The notes beneath the pieces were generated by a model that saw only the letters and a program-made list of their open reading frames with translations, did not search any database and was not told the DNA's origin. Position numbers and translations under genes: made by a program. Below are positions 14,916-23,668 of a DNA stretch of 64,000 bases, one piece after another. Location: the IMG/VR virus record IMGVR_UViG_3300037189_004270, positions 1 to 64,000 of that record; one strand, 5' to 3'. Every line of letters begins with the position of its first letter. The stretch's first letter is position 1. This DNA comes from a virus.

Positions 14916-15622
14916 AAAATTATGGTAGATCCAGCATAGAGCCTATCCCAGCAGTAAAAAAGGTTCCAGGTTGGTTTAAAAGCATTCCTCCAATTAGAAA
15001 ATTTTCTGGCAATGATAAGGGGGACTTTACTATAAAAAAATGCATCCCCGTATTAGATGCTTTAACTATGGGATACTATTTAATTACCAAGTATGATCTA
15101 AACTGGAAAATTAATGAAAATGGAGAACATGTTTGTGAGTTCGATCAAAAATTAGTAGAGGGCGGGGATAAGCCCATAAGTATGCATCCATTCGATCAAA
15201 TTAAAAATATAGAGTTGAATGAAATATATAATGAATATGCTTATAAATTTGCCAGTCCATATTTAATCAAAACACCACCAGGATATAGTTGTATCTTTAC
15301 ACATCCATTTAATCAAATATCCCCATTTTATACACTTACGGGAGTTGTTGATACTGACATGCATCCATTAGCAGTACAATTTCCATTCCTCATGCTTAAA
15401 GGATTTGAAGGTAAAATTTCTGCTGGGACACCAATTGTTCAAATAATTCCTTTTAAAAGAGAAGACTGGAAAATGTATAATGTTTCTCCAGATAGAAGAG
15501 ATAAAAGAGATAGTGACATATCAATGGATGAATTCATGTCAAATAGATACGACATGGAAAGTGGACTCCCCGCCATCGGTCCATATAAAAAGAAATACAG
15601 AGTAAAGAAAAAATATCTTTAA
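14888..15622 (+). CDS. DUF6065-like jelly-roll protein, copy 2 (244 aa)
   Basis: Begins MQEIEFIPVENYGRS with AAAGG seven bases upstream and overlaps the glycosyltransferase gene by 28 bases. It carries IPAVKKVPGWFK, THPFNQISPF (H139), TGVVDTD and GTPIVQIIPFKREDW, in the same order as copy 1. The HPFN motif is invariant among the three close copies, so it may be a binding or catalytic site. Its position between a glycosyltransferase and a 2-oxoglutarate oxygenase supports a joint role; the function is unknown. Confidence 0.65.
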   Translation: MQEIEFIPVENYGRSSIEPIPAVKKVPGWFKSIPPIRKFSGNDKGDFTIKKCIPVLDALTMGYYLITKYDLNWKINENGEHVCEFDQKLVEGGDKPISMHPFDQIKNIELNEIYNEYAYKFASPYLIKTPPGYSCIFTHPFNQISPFYTLTGVVDTDMHPLAVQFPFLMLKGFEGKISAGTPIVQIIPFKREDWKMYNVSPDRRDKRDSDISMDEFMSNRYDMESGLPAIGPYKKKYRVKKKYL

Positions 15623-15631
15623 GGAATTATT

Positions 15632-16222
15632 ATGCATAAAGAACTAGCGCCAGGAGTATTTGAATACTTATTTCCAGAGGATTTAGCAAAAGATTGTGTT
15701 AAGTATTTAGAAAAAATATCTTATGATGAGTGGCAGGATTCTCTGGTTGGCGGGGGCAGAACAGCATTAAGCATAAGATCTAGCGAAGGATACAATATTG
15801 ATAATGTTCAATCATTATCTGGTAAAATTAGAGAAAGTTTCTATGGATGTGTTAAAGATTATGTAAAACACTTTGATACATCTGTTCTACAAGATGAGGG
15901 TCTGAATGTATTAAAATACGAGGGAGCAGATAACTATACATACCACGTTGATGCTTCATGGAATATGTATAGAACTATTTCTGCGCTAATATATCTTAAT
16001 CCCAATAAATATGAGGGTGGACATACGCATTTTAAATATTTTGACCTATACATAAAGCCAGAAAAACCTTCAATAGTTTTATTTCCATCTAATTATTTAT
16101 ATTTACATTCTGCAAAGCCTGTTACAAAGGGGCGAAAATATGTTATCGTCACCTGGCTAAACGATAAGCCTATAGAATTGATAAATAGTAATCATGGGTC
16201 TGGTTGTGCCTGCTCACGATGA
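15632..16222 (+). CDS. Prolyl-4-hydroxylase-like 2-oxoglutarate/Fe(II) oxygenase, copy 1 (196 aa)
   Basis: A non-haem iron oxygenase of the P4H family; it would hydroxylate a protein residue (most likely proline) using O2 and 2-oxoglutarate. The iron ligands are H105, D107 (HVD) and H159, and the 2-oxoglutarate-binding residue is K169, ten residues after H159 as in human P4H. The YEGG.THFKYFDLYIKP segment and FPSNYLYLHS are typical. The C-terminus ends with CACSR, an unusual short Cys tail. The methyltransferase gene starts inside its stop codon. It is the only oxygenase in the first adhesin block; five more lie in the second. Confidence 0.85.
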   Translation: MHKELAPGVFEYLFPEDLAKDCVKYLEKISYDEWQDSLVGGGRTALSIRSSEGYNIDNVQSLSGKIRESFYGCVKDYVKHFDTSVLQDEGLNVLKYEGADNYTYHVDASWNMYRTISALIYLNPNKYEGGHTHFKYFDLYIKPEKPSIVLFPSNYLYLHSAKPVTKGRKYVIVTWLNDKPIELINSNHGSGCACSR

Positions 16223-16941
16223 ATAATTTAACTTTTTTAAATGAAGATGCGGCTAATCTAAGTCTTCCAGATGAGTCTGTAGACTTAATTTTAACTGGCC
16301 CCCCGTACTTTGGGGTCGATCCATTTAGGTATGGTGGAGACCATACAAAGCAAATTAACTATGTAGAAAATGAAAAACAATATGTAGAAAAGTTAATTGA
16401 GGCTACTAAAGAGTTTAAAAGAATTTTAAAGAAAAATGGTAGCCTTATAATTAACTTAAACTTTCCAATAACATACAGGTATTATGTGGAAGTTGTCGAT
16501 AATGAAATTCTTAAATATGGATCGACATTTTTATGGGACTATTCCGATGAAGAGCCATTGCCAAATACGGAAAAATTTTTTCAAACCCATCAAACTTGGT
16601 TACATTTCTATAAAGGTGATACATTCCATGAGAACCCGTTTGGCGTCAAAAAGCATAGTGGATCAGTTTTAAAAATAAAGTTTAATAATTCTCATAGAGA
16701 AAAAGAGCAGGAACTGGCAAAGCATGGATTCATTCTAGATGCATACTCTATAGACATAGCGGAGCATTTTATAAAAACCTATAGCGCACCAAAATCCGTT
16801 GTGATGGACCCGTTTGGGGGGTCAGGAGTCGCTGCCGTTACAGCCTACATGAATAACAGGATTGGAATAACAAATGATATTTCCCCTGAATCAGTTGAAT
16901 TAGCCAAGAAAAGATTTGAGATCTACACTAAAAATGACTAA
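16219..16941 (+). CDS. DNA methyltransferase (N6-adenine or N4-cytosine type)
   Basis: A 240-residue amino-methyltransferase. TGPPYF (26-31) is catalytic motif IV, and DPFGGSG (197-203) is the S-adenosylmethionine motif. Motif IV precedes the SAM motif, which gives the beta-class order. No restriction enzyme lies nearby, so it may protect phage DNA from host restriction. The ATG at 16219 overlaps the oxygenase stop (ATGA). Its place at the end of a structural and modification block is unusual. A protein-directed role is possible but not indicated by the motifs. Confidence 0.85.
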   Translation: MNNLTFLNEDAANLSLPDESVDLILTGPPYFGVDPFRYGGDHTKQINYVENEKQYVEKLIEATKEFKRILKKNGSLIINLNFPITYRYYVEVVDNEILKYGSTFLWDYSDEEPLPNTEKFFQTHQTWLHFYKGDTFHENPFGVKKHSGSVLKIKFNNSHREKEQELAKHGFILDAYSIDIAEHFIKTYSAPKSVVMDPFGGSGVAAVTAYMNNRIGITNDISPESVELAKKRFEIYTKND

Positions 16942-17031
16942 TATATTTCTATATACCTTTTATTACCTATTGAACACTCGTCGGGCTATAAATTTAGGGG
17001 ATAGCCATTTATAAAATAGCAATTTTTAGGT

Positions 17032-17037
17032 TATAAT
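17032..17037 (+). promoter_or_regulatory. Leaderless promoter of the second fibre block
   Basis: TATAAT lies six bases before the ATG at 17044 with no ribosome-binding site between them. It follows a 100-base non-coding gap after the methyltransferase gene and begins a new transcription unit. Confidence 0.6.
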
Positions 17038-17043
17038 TATATC

Positions 17044-18237
17044 ATGGCCAAAGTAGCAAGAGTATGGGACGGTAGTCAATGGGTCATTCTTTCTCCTGCC
17101 CAAATAAACCCATATCCATCTCAAACTGGAAATTCCGGTAAATTTCTTAGTACAGATGGTGCCGCCGTTACTTGGCAAAATGTAGATTTATCCTCAAAGG
17201 CTAATATAAACTCACCAACTTTTACTGGAAGCCCTCTAGCACCCACCGCCACCGCAGGAACTAATACAACTCAGATCGCTACTACGGCATTCGTTAGCAC
17301 AGCATTAAGCAATTTGATCAATAGTGCTCCTGGCGCTCTAGACACTTTAGATGAATTAGCCGCAGCACTAGGAGATGATGCAAATTTTGCATCTAGCATA
17401 GCAACTTCACTTTCCCAAAAGCAGCCACTTGATGCAGATCTTACTGCTATTTCTGGGCTTACTGGGACGGGGTTCTTAAAAAGAACTGGCACAGATGCAT
17501 GGACGTTAGACACAAGTACATATTTAACACAAAACCAGTCTATTAGTATTTCTGGCGACGCGACGGGATCTGGTACTACTTCTATATCAATAACCCTTGC
17601 TAACTCTGGAGTAACTGCTAATACATATGGAAGCGCTACTGCAATTCCAGTCATTACTGTAGATGCAAAAGGTAGAGTTACTAGCATAACAACTAGTTCA
17701 GTAGAGGGTCTTCCTTCACAATCAGGTAATTCTGGAAAATACCTTACTACCAATGGAACAACTGCCTCATGGGGCACATTAAATTTATCATCTAAAGCAG
17801 ATTTAAATTCACCAGCGTTTACTGGAACCCCTACTGCTCCAACTGCAGCGCAAGGAACAAATACAACTCAGGTAGCAACTACACAGTTCGTTCAACAAGC
17901 ACTAGAAATAACACAAATTGATACATTTACCTTCGACGGAAGGACTACGAGATTCCTACCAAAATATTTAGGAACTCCATTAGATATAGATCATCCACTT
18001 AGGCTTTTATTGAATATCAATGGTATAATTCAGATAGTTGCAGAAAAGCCAAGCGCAACCTGGCTATCTGGATGGGCTTCATTTGGATACTATATAGATG
18101 ATGATGGATATATAGTACTACCAGAGCCACCAGAACCAGGATCGTACTTTGAAGCACGATTGTTTCCAGGAGTGGATTTACAGGCAAGACCACCTATTTA
18201 TCCATTCAGGGCAATAGACATATACTTAGGAGATTAA
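17044..18237 (+). CDS. Tail fibre protein with two fibre repeats, 397 aa
   Basis: Begins MAKVARVWDGSQWVILS, a short head domain. Two copies of the phage fibre repeat follow: SPTFTGSPLAPTA with NTTQIATTAFV, and SPAFTGTPTAPTA with NTTQVATTQFV. SAPGALDTLDELAAALGDDA after the first copy closely matches the fibre at 8869. The C-terminus forms a small aromatic- and Pro-rich domain (LPEPPEPGSYFEARLFP). The gene is read from a leaderless promoter. It is probably an elongated trimeric fibre at the tail tip. Confidence 0.8.
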   Translation: MAKVARVWDGSQWVILSPAQINPYPSQTGNSGKFLSTDGAAVTWQNVDLSSKANINSPTFTGSPLAPTATAGTNTTQIATTAFVSTALSNLINSAPGALDTLDELAAALGDDANFASSIATSLSQKQPLDADLTAISGLTGTGFLKRTGTDAWTLDTSTYLTQNQSISISGDATGSGTTSISITLANSGVTANTYGSATAIPVITVDAKGRVTSITTSSVEGLPSQSGNSGKYLTTNGTTASWGTLNLSSKADLNSPAFTGTPTAPTAAQGTNTTQVATTQFVQQALEITQIDTFTFDGRTTRFLPKYLGTPLDIDHPLRLLLNINGIIQIVAEKPSATWLSGWASFGYYIDDDGYIVLPEPPEPGSYFEARLFPGVDLQARPPIYPFRAIDIYLGD

Positions 18238-18240
18238 TTA

Positions 18241-21200
18241 ATGGCTAGAAGAATAGTTGTAGAGGATTACACATTTACTCCATCTACAAGAACGATTGTC
18301 GTAAATCGTTATATTAGACAGGAACATCTTACTCTTATCACAAATGTTAGCAGAAACCAAGTTATTTATAACTTCTCTGACCCTGCCCTTACTGCTACAT
18401 CATATTTAGCAGTATCAACAAATACGCGCCAGGGTGCGACACTAAATAGAGACACGCTTGTATACTCTGCTGCTAGCGGAACAACTACCATTGTCCTTAA
18501 CTACAATACTGCTGGTATGTCTTCAGCAGATAAGTTGCAGATTCTCATAGATGAGCCAGCAGAAACTTTTAGACCAGATGAGGTGTATAGAGATCCTGTC
18601 GATAAATTAAGAGTCTCAACTCCACAGTCATTAATTGATACAGATTTTGAGTATTCTCCACAGCCATCAAAGTGGGAAAGCCTAAGCCTAAGTTCAAACT
18701 ATCCATCATTCTATTCAAGAACTACTGGAGCCACCGCCTTTGACCTAGCATCAATTGTTGGCGGCAATCAAAGTCCAAGGTCTACTATTACAGTAACAAC
18801 AAATGTTGTGCATGGACTTAATGCTGGAGATGTTGTAGTTGTACAAGATTCAACTAGCGCATTCACAGACGGTACATTTCTTGTAGATTCAGTCCCTACT
18901 ACAACAACATTTACATACACCGCGTTTGGAGTAGTTAATGGATCTGTTCAAGACTCTTCATATACAACAATTTATGGCGGCGGTATCTTTGACGGTGCTA
19001 GAATTCCATTAGCGGTATCAGCAACAGCCATGGTATATTCTGGAACATCTATTACTGTAACTACTGCATCTGCACATGGGTTAGTTCCAGGTGCCCCCAT
19101 TTTAGTTAGGGGGGTAACTGCAACTACTAATCCACCAAATGGTAACTGGGTAGTGGAGACAGTTGCCACACCAACAACGTTTACATATACAGCATCTGCC
19201 GCACCTACAGGAACACTAGCATCAGGGACTAACTTTGCTACTGCATTTTTATATGTTCGTCCAGATGGATATCAGCAACATAGAGCCTTAGACGGCGGTG
19301 TTTTAATTACAACTGGCGGTCCATCTAATGGATCACAAATGATTAGACAGACAAGAAGATACTTTAGATACCAATCTGGTAAAGGTGTTCAATATTCAAC
19401 TGGAATAAAGTTTACCCCAACGTTCGATATTGATACTATTTCTGCTAGTGGTAATACTGTTACTGTAAATACAATACAAGATCATAATCTTCAAATTGGA
19501 ACATCAATTAGAGTTGAAGGTGTTGTATCTTCTGCTGGCAATGCAGATAGTGATAGATATAATATTACCGCAAATGTTGCTAGTGTTACTGGATCAAAAT
19601 CATTCACATATACGACTACAGCAATTCCTACAGATACTGCTCCAGGTGGAACTAATATTTTCGTAACAGCAGTAAACTGGAAAGGATCTGCTGTACGAGC
19701 GGGTCTTTATGATGATCAGAACGGATTCTTCTTTGAGTATGACGGACAAACAGTTTATGCATGTAGAAGAGATTCAGTAAAAGAACTTTTTGGTCGTGTG
19801 AATGTAACTAGTGGTTCAAGCACTATTACTGGAACGAATACGAGATTTTTGAGTCAATTGGTTGTCGGAGAATATGTTGTGGTTAAGGGACAAAGTTACT
19901 TAATTACAAGTATTACTAATAATACTAGTATGACTGTAGCACCCGCATATCGCGGAGCAACAAGAACAAATTCTAGATACCTAAAGACTCAGACATATAG
20001 AATTCCTCAGTCTGCATGGAACATGGATTCAATGGACGGTACTGGTCCATCTGGATATAACATGGATATCTCAAAGATGCAGATGGCCTATATTGACTAC
20101 ACTTGGTACGGCGCTGGACACATTAGATTTGGATTCCGTGGACCCAATGGAGATATTGTCTATTGCCACAAAATGCCAAACAATAATATTAATACATCTG
20201 CCTACATGCGTTCTGGAAACCTTCCTGGAAGGTTTGAGGCAATTAACTATGGACCAACCACTAGATTGGTAGCAGGAGCAAGCATAGCAAGAGGTTCCGC
20301 ATTTGCCCCTGCTGATGGAACATTATATGTAGAAGATGCTGTCAACTGGCCTTCAACTGGCTGGATTCTAGTAAAAGACAATGTAAATTGTGAAATGATT
20401 AGGTATACAAGCATTGGATCATACAATTCTTCTGCTCGCGGGTATCCAATATCAGGATTATCAAGAAGAACATCATGGACATATGCTGGAGTTAATCCTG
20501 CTGGATCATTCTCCTCTACAGCATATAACCTAGGTGGAACTTCTTCTAACGTAACATTTACACCTGATTCATCATTAGGTGGAGTAGGATCAAATGGTCA
20601 GGCTTCTGTAAGTTATGTATACAGCGATTGCGCTCCAGTTGTAAGCCATTGGGGTGTTTCTGTGATCATGGATGGTCGTTATGATGATGACAAGTCTATT
20701 ATCTTTACCGCTGGTATGAATAGATTCATGTCAATTTCTACTGGCGCACAAAGACCACTCCTTGCCATTAGAATTGCTCCTTCAGTAGATTCTGGAATTG
20801 GAAGAAACTTCGGGGTAAGAGAAATTGTTAATAGAATGCAGTTAACTCTCAACAGCATGGAAGTCTTTTCTGCTGGACAATTCCTAATTGAAGGAATTCT
20901 TAACCCACAAACCATTACTGGTGGAGGACTAACAATTCCTAATGATTGGTCTACAATATCTGTTGGATCTGGATCGCTGGCACAGGTAGTCTATTTTGAC
21001 GCTACTTCAGCATTCAATGCCGTCGCAGCAACAGCGTCTGGAGCATTTACTGGAGGAGATAGAGTATTTGCATTCTATGCAGAAAACTCTGGTGGAACAA
21101 ATCCATCTGCTACATCCTTCGACCTATCTAGGGCTAGAGATCTAGGAACATCTATTCTTAGTGGTGATGGATCAGCGGGAACAGTTAATCCAGGTTATCC

Positions 21201-21300
21201 TACTGGACCAGATATTCTATTAATTACTGCAAGAAACTTAGCAGCAGCAGGCAATGCTAACGTGGCAGCAAGAATTTCTTGGACAGAAGCACAAGCGTAG
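18241..21300 (+). CDS. Large tail protein with repeated beta domains, 1,019 aa
   Basis: Starts MARRIVVEDYTFTPST after a GGAG site. Residues from about 180 to 480 contain three related beta repeats with VVHGLNAGD, SAHGLVPGA and QDHNLQIGT, each ending in a TFTYTA-type strand. Later sections include KMQMAYIDYTWYGAGHIRFG and a C-terminal domain without repeats. Similar large proteins in other phages form the tail tip or a whisker-like adhesin. No enzymatic motif is seen. It lies between two fibre genes with fibre repeats, so a receptor-binding or structural role is likely. Confidence 0.7.
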   Translation: MARRIVVEDYTFTPSTRTIVVNRYIRQEHLTLITNVSRNQVIYNFSDPALTATSYLAVSTNTRQGATLNRDTLVYSAASGTTTIVLNYNTAGMSSADKLQILIDEPAETFRPDEVYRDPVDKLRVSTPQSLIDTDFEYSPQPSKWESLSLSSNYPSFYSRTTGATAFDLASIVGGNQSPRSTITVTTNVVHGLNAGDVVVVQDSTSAFTDGTFLVDSVPTTTTFTYTAFGVVNGSVQDSSYTTIYGGGIFDGARIPLAVSATAMVYSGTSITVTTASAHGLVPGAPILVRGVTATTNPPNGNWVVETVATPTTFTYTASAAPTGTLASGTNFATAFLYVRPDGYQQHRALDGGVLITTGGPSNGSQMIRQTRRYFRYQSGKGVQYSTGIKFTPTFDIDTISASGNTVTVNTIQDHNLQIGTSIRVEGVVSSAGNADSDRYNITANVASVTGSKSFTYTTTAIPTDTAPGGTNIFVTAVNWKGSAVRAGLYDDQNGFFFEYDGQTVYACRRDSVKELFGRVNVTSGSSTITGTNTRFLSQLVVGEYVVVKGQSYLITSITNNTSMTVAPAYRGATRTNSRYLKTQTYRIPQSAWNMDSMDGTGPSGYNMDISKMQMAYIDYTWYGAGHIRFGFRGPNGDIVYCHKMPNNNINTSAYMRSGNLPGRFEAINYGPTTRLVAGASIARGSAFAPADGTLYVEDAVNWPSTGWILVKDNVNCEMIRYTSIGSYNSSARGYPISGLSRRTSWTYAGVNPAGSFSSTAYNLGGTSSNVTFTPDSSLGGVGSNGQASVSYVYSDCAPVVSHWGVSVIMDGRYDDDKSIIFTAGMNRFMSISTGAQRPLLAIRIAPSVDSGIGRNFGVREIVNRMQLTLNSMEVFSAGQFLIEGILNPQTITGGGLTIPNDWSTISVGSGSLAQVVYFDATSAFNAVAATASGAFTGGDRVFAFYAENSGGTNPSATSFDLSRARDLGTSILSGDGSAGTVNPGYPTGPDILLITARNLAAAGNANVAARISWTEAQA

Positions 21301-21312
21301 AAAGGGAAAAAT

Positions 21313-22011
21313 ATGCCTATTAATAGAATTAGGTTAGACGATGTTGATATTAGGAACATTACAACTACTACAACATTACTAAGTGAAACTATTGCAGATT
21401 TATCAGATAGAGTAGATTTAAAAATCAATGCAAACTCCCCAGCACTAACTGGAATTCCCACTGCACCTACTGCTCCCGTAGATACTAACACTACCCAAAT
21501 TGCAAACACCGTCTTTGTGTTGAATCAAGGTTATCTAAAATCTACAACAGCACAATCAACATATTCTCCTATAGCAAATCCTACTTTTACAGGAACGGTA
21601 AATGCAGGAGCAGCATTAATAACTAACGAGGTTCTGGAGAATGCTAACATAATTGCTTCTGCCATCCCTGCTACTGCAAATATTGATATGGTAACATCAG
21701 GAATTCATTATTACACAACTAATGCTTCTGCAAACTGGACATTTAATTTTAGAGGCGATTCATCAACAACATTAAATAACCAGATGGCAATTAATCAAGT
21801 TACTACAGCAACAATATTAGTAACAAATGGTGCAACACCTTTTAGGGCAACTGGATTTCAGGTTGATGGATCAGCCATTACACCTAGATGGGCAGATGCC
21901 CTTGTTCCCGCAGCGGGGAATGCTAATAGCATAGACATTTATACTTTTACTCTTATAAAGATAGGAGCAAGTGCATTTACCGCACTGGCTAGTCTAGCAA
22001 GGTTTGCATAA
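21313..22011 (+). CDS. Fibre protein paralogous to the 10669 gene, 232 aa
   Basis: Begins MPINRIRLDDVDIRN after AAGGGA. An N-terminal fibre repeat (SPALTGIPTAPTAP, NTTQIANTVFV) leads to a C-terminal domain with HYYTTNASANW, RGDSSTTL, TGFQVDG and TPRW, the same domain as in the protein at 10669. Its stop codon overlaps the ATG of the FFP-rich gene, just as the paralogue overlaps the Cys-rich gene. It probably carries that neighbour or pairs with it at the fibre tip. Confidence 0.75.
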   Translation: MPINRIRLDDVDIRNITTTTTLLSETIADLSDRVDLKINANSPALTGIPTAPTAPVDTNTTQIANTVFVLNQGYLKSTTAQSTYSPIANPTFTGTVNAGAALITNEVLENANIIASAIPATANIDMVTSGIHYYTTNASANWTFNFRGDSSTTLNNQMAINQVTTATILVTNGATPFRATGFQVDGSAITPRWADALVPAAGNANSIDIYTFTLIKIGASAFTALASLARFA

Positions 22012-22916
22012 TGCCATTTGTTTCAAAATTTTCTGGGCATGGTAGAGTTCCAGGAATTCACAAGCCAGCCGCTCCACCAATACCATCAGTAACTAATACT
22101 GCAACGACATTCGATACTTTAACATTTACTATTGGAAATTATAACGCTACATGGACTTATACTGGGTCTATATCTCCAAGTGCTGGAACAATTACTTTTA
22201 GTGGCTCTACAGTAACTATTACTGGTCTTACTGGAAGTACCGCATATACTTTAACGGTAACTGCTAGAGGTTCTGGTGGAAGTAGTTCTGGAACTGGTTC
22301 TGCAACTACTAACGCACCACCACCATTTTTCCCACCATTCTTTCCGTTCTTCCCATTCTTTCCTCCGTTCTTCCCATTCTTTCCACCATTCTTCCCATTC
22401 TTTCCTCCGTTCTTCCCAGGGTTTGGCCCCTTCTTTCCAGGATTTGCTCCCCCTCCACCCCCATCAAAAACCGCTCCCTCAAACTACATAAAGGATGGTA
22501 TAAAGATTACGCTTTTAACTAGTGAATATGGATATTTAGAGCCCAAGTACCTAACAGAAGAGGACTCTTTGGCATGCATAGATGTTGAAATTACGGATCT
22601 TGGAGTGAAGGTAATTGAAGCCACTAGCACAAATATTGTTAATGTTCAATCAACATATGACAATATAAAAATGGTTTATATAAATGGAGACTCATATCCA
22701 GAAAATGCAATGCTTCTGTCAACAAAAGACGGGGTATCGAAATTTGTAAAATCAACAGAATTAGATGAGTCATATTACATATTTGATTATGAGTCTATGG
22801 AATTTATAAAGATAGAAAGCGTATCCGTTGAAGATTTTTATGGAATAATATACAATATAGAGTGTAGCCCTAACAATAATTATGTTATCCAAAAAACAAT
22901 TGGCTACTTCGAATAA
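22011..22916 (+). CDS. FFP-repeat adhesin with FnIII-like and Hint-like domains, 301 aa
   Basis: Residues 28-100 form a fibronectin type III-like domain. Residues 103-151 are almost only Pro and Phe, with ten Phe-Phe-Pro units, two GF[GA] breaks and a final five-proline run. From about residue 157 the sequence looks like a Hint domain (INGDSYPENAMLL, KFVKSTEL, IYNIECSPNNNYVI). It lacks the catalytic N-terminal cysteine and the terminal His-Asn, so it would not splice. The following five hydroxylase-like genes make the Pro run the best candidate substrate. The function is inferred; I find no precedent for this architecture. Confidence 0.65.
   Translation: MPFVSKFSGHGRVPGIHKPAAPPIPSVTNTATTFDTLTFTIGNYNATWTYTGSISPSAGTITFSGSTVTITGLTGSTAYTLTVTARGSGGSSSGTGSATTNAPPPFFPPFFPFFPFFPPFFPFFPPFFPFFPPFFPGFGPFFPGFAPPPPPSKTAPSNYIKDGIKITLLTSEYGYLEPKYLTEEDSLACIDVEITDLGVKVIEATSTNIVNVQSTYDNIKMVYINGDSYPENAMLLSTKDGVSKFVKSTELDESYYIFDYESMEFIKIESVSVEDFYGIIYNIECSPNNNYVIQKTIGYFE
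22317..22463 (+). repeat. FFP coding repeat (Pro/Phe low-complexity tract)
   Basis: The DNA encodes ten Phe-Phe-Pro units using variable codons (TTC/TTT and CCA/CCG/CCT), with a repeated TTCTTCCCA pattern. The number of units is likely to vary between isolates by slippage or recombination. Confidence 0.75.
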
Positions 22917-22933
22917 CTAAAAGAAAGAATGCA

Positions 22934-23662
22934 ATGAACGATTGGCTAACTAAAAGTCGTGAAGAAACTCATGCCCATAGAATGCCGGATAGGTTTTTAA
23001 ATGGTACATTAGTAACCAATCCAGCGCTGGGAATAAATGTGTATAACATGGCTATACCAGATAAAGTATGTAGTGATTCGATAAGAACCCTTGAAGAAAA
23101 TTTAGGTAGTGATAGAGAATATAACTGGAAGCCTGCCATCGTAACTGAATCAAGCGAGCCTCTTCTAGAGGCTAGATTCTGCATGGACTTCAAAGTAGGA
23201 CAAAACTGCCTTGGAGAAAGAAGTAATACCAATTCAGTATTTTATGATATGCATGAATCTGTTTTTCGCAGTATTTATCCATGCTCTATAGATTATGGAT
23301 CTTACTGGGGTGTGGGCATAAACTACTTTGAGGTATTTAACTTTGTTAAGTATGAAAGTCCTGGGCACCATTTCAATATTCATGCGGATCATGGCCCAGC
23401 CTATGTTACTACAGTTTCAATAGTTGCATATTTAAATGAAGACTATCATGGAGGAGAATTACATTTTCCCAGATTTGATCTTACTTTAAAGCCAAAAAAG
23501 GGTGACGTAGTTATATTCCCATCTACCTTTATTTATGAGCATTCTTCTGAACCAATGATTTCAGGAACTAAATATTCAGTCGTCGTGATGACAGATTATA
23601 ATTCTCGTGGAAAACTTAGATATTACGCATATCGTGAACAAGATGATCAATTGGTATATTAG
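22934..23662 (+). CDS. Prolyl-4-hydroxylase-like 2-oxoglutarate/Fe(II) oxygenase, copy 2 (242 aa)
   Basis: A P4H-family oxygenase with all core residues: iron ligands H150, D152 (HAD) and H203, and 2-oxoglutarate-binding K213 ten residues after H203. The YHGGELHFPRFDLTLKP segment is typical. It is the first gene after the FFP-rich adhesin, 18 bases downstream. It resembles the next gene (HADHG in both, and the SGTKYS end), so the two are a recent tandem pair. The N-terminal 120 residues presumably bind the substrate. Protein-proline hydroxylation is inferred from the family. Confidence 0.87.
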   Translation: MNDWLTKSREETHAHRMPDRFLNGTLVTNPALGINVYNMAIPDKVCSDSIRTLEENLGSDREYNWKPAIVTESSEPLLEARFCMDFKVGQNCLGERSNTNSVFYDMHESVFRSIYPCSIDYGSYWGVGINYFEVFNFVKYESPGHHFNIHADHGPAYVTTVSIVAYLNEDYHGGELHFPRFDLTLKPKKGDVVIFPSTFIYEHSSEPMISGTKYSVVVMTDYNSRGKLRYYAYREQDDQLVY

Positions 23663-23668
23663 GTAGTC

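Noticed and set aside
17271-17777. Antisense open frame of 168 codons opposite the 17044 fibre
   Set aside because: Same reason: it is a shadow of fibre repeats, with no expression signals.
18021-18029. TGGTATAAT inside the 17044 fibre gene as a promoter
   Set aside because: It lies in the middle of a coding region, more than 200 bases before the next gene, which has its own ribosome-binding site; probably chance.
22317-22463. Possible CRISPR or tandem DNA repeat array
   Set aside because: The units are short protein-coding repeats without spacers and with variable codons.
22276-22491. Alternative-frame His/Ser-rich peptide over the FFP tract
   Set aside because: The frame is open only because the tract is a simple repeat; the FFP frame continues into FnIII-like and Hint-like domains on both sides.
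22480-22916. Active intein at the end of the FFP protein
   Set aside because: The Hint-like segment lacks the N-terminal catalytic Cys/Ser and the terminal His-Asn plus extein nucleophile.
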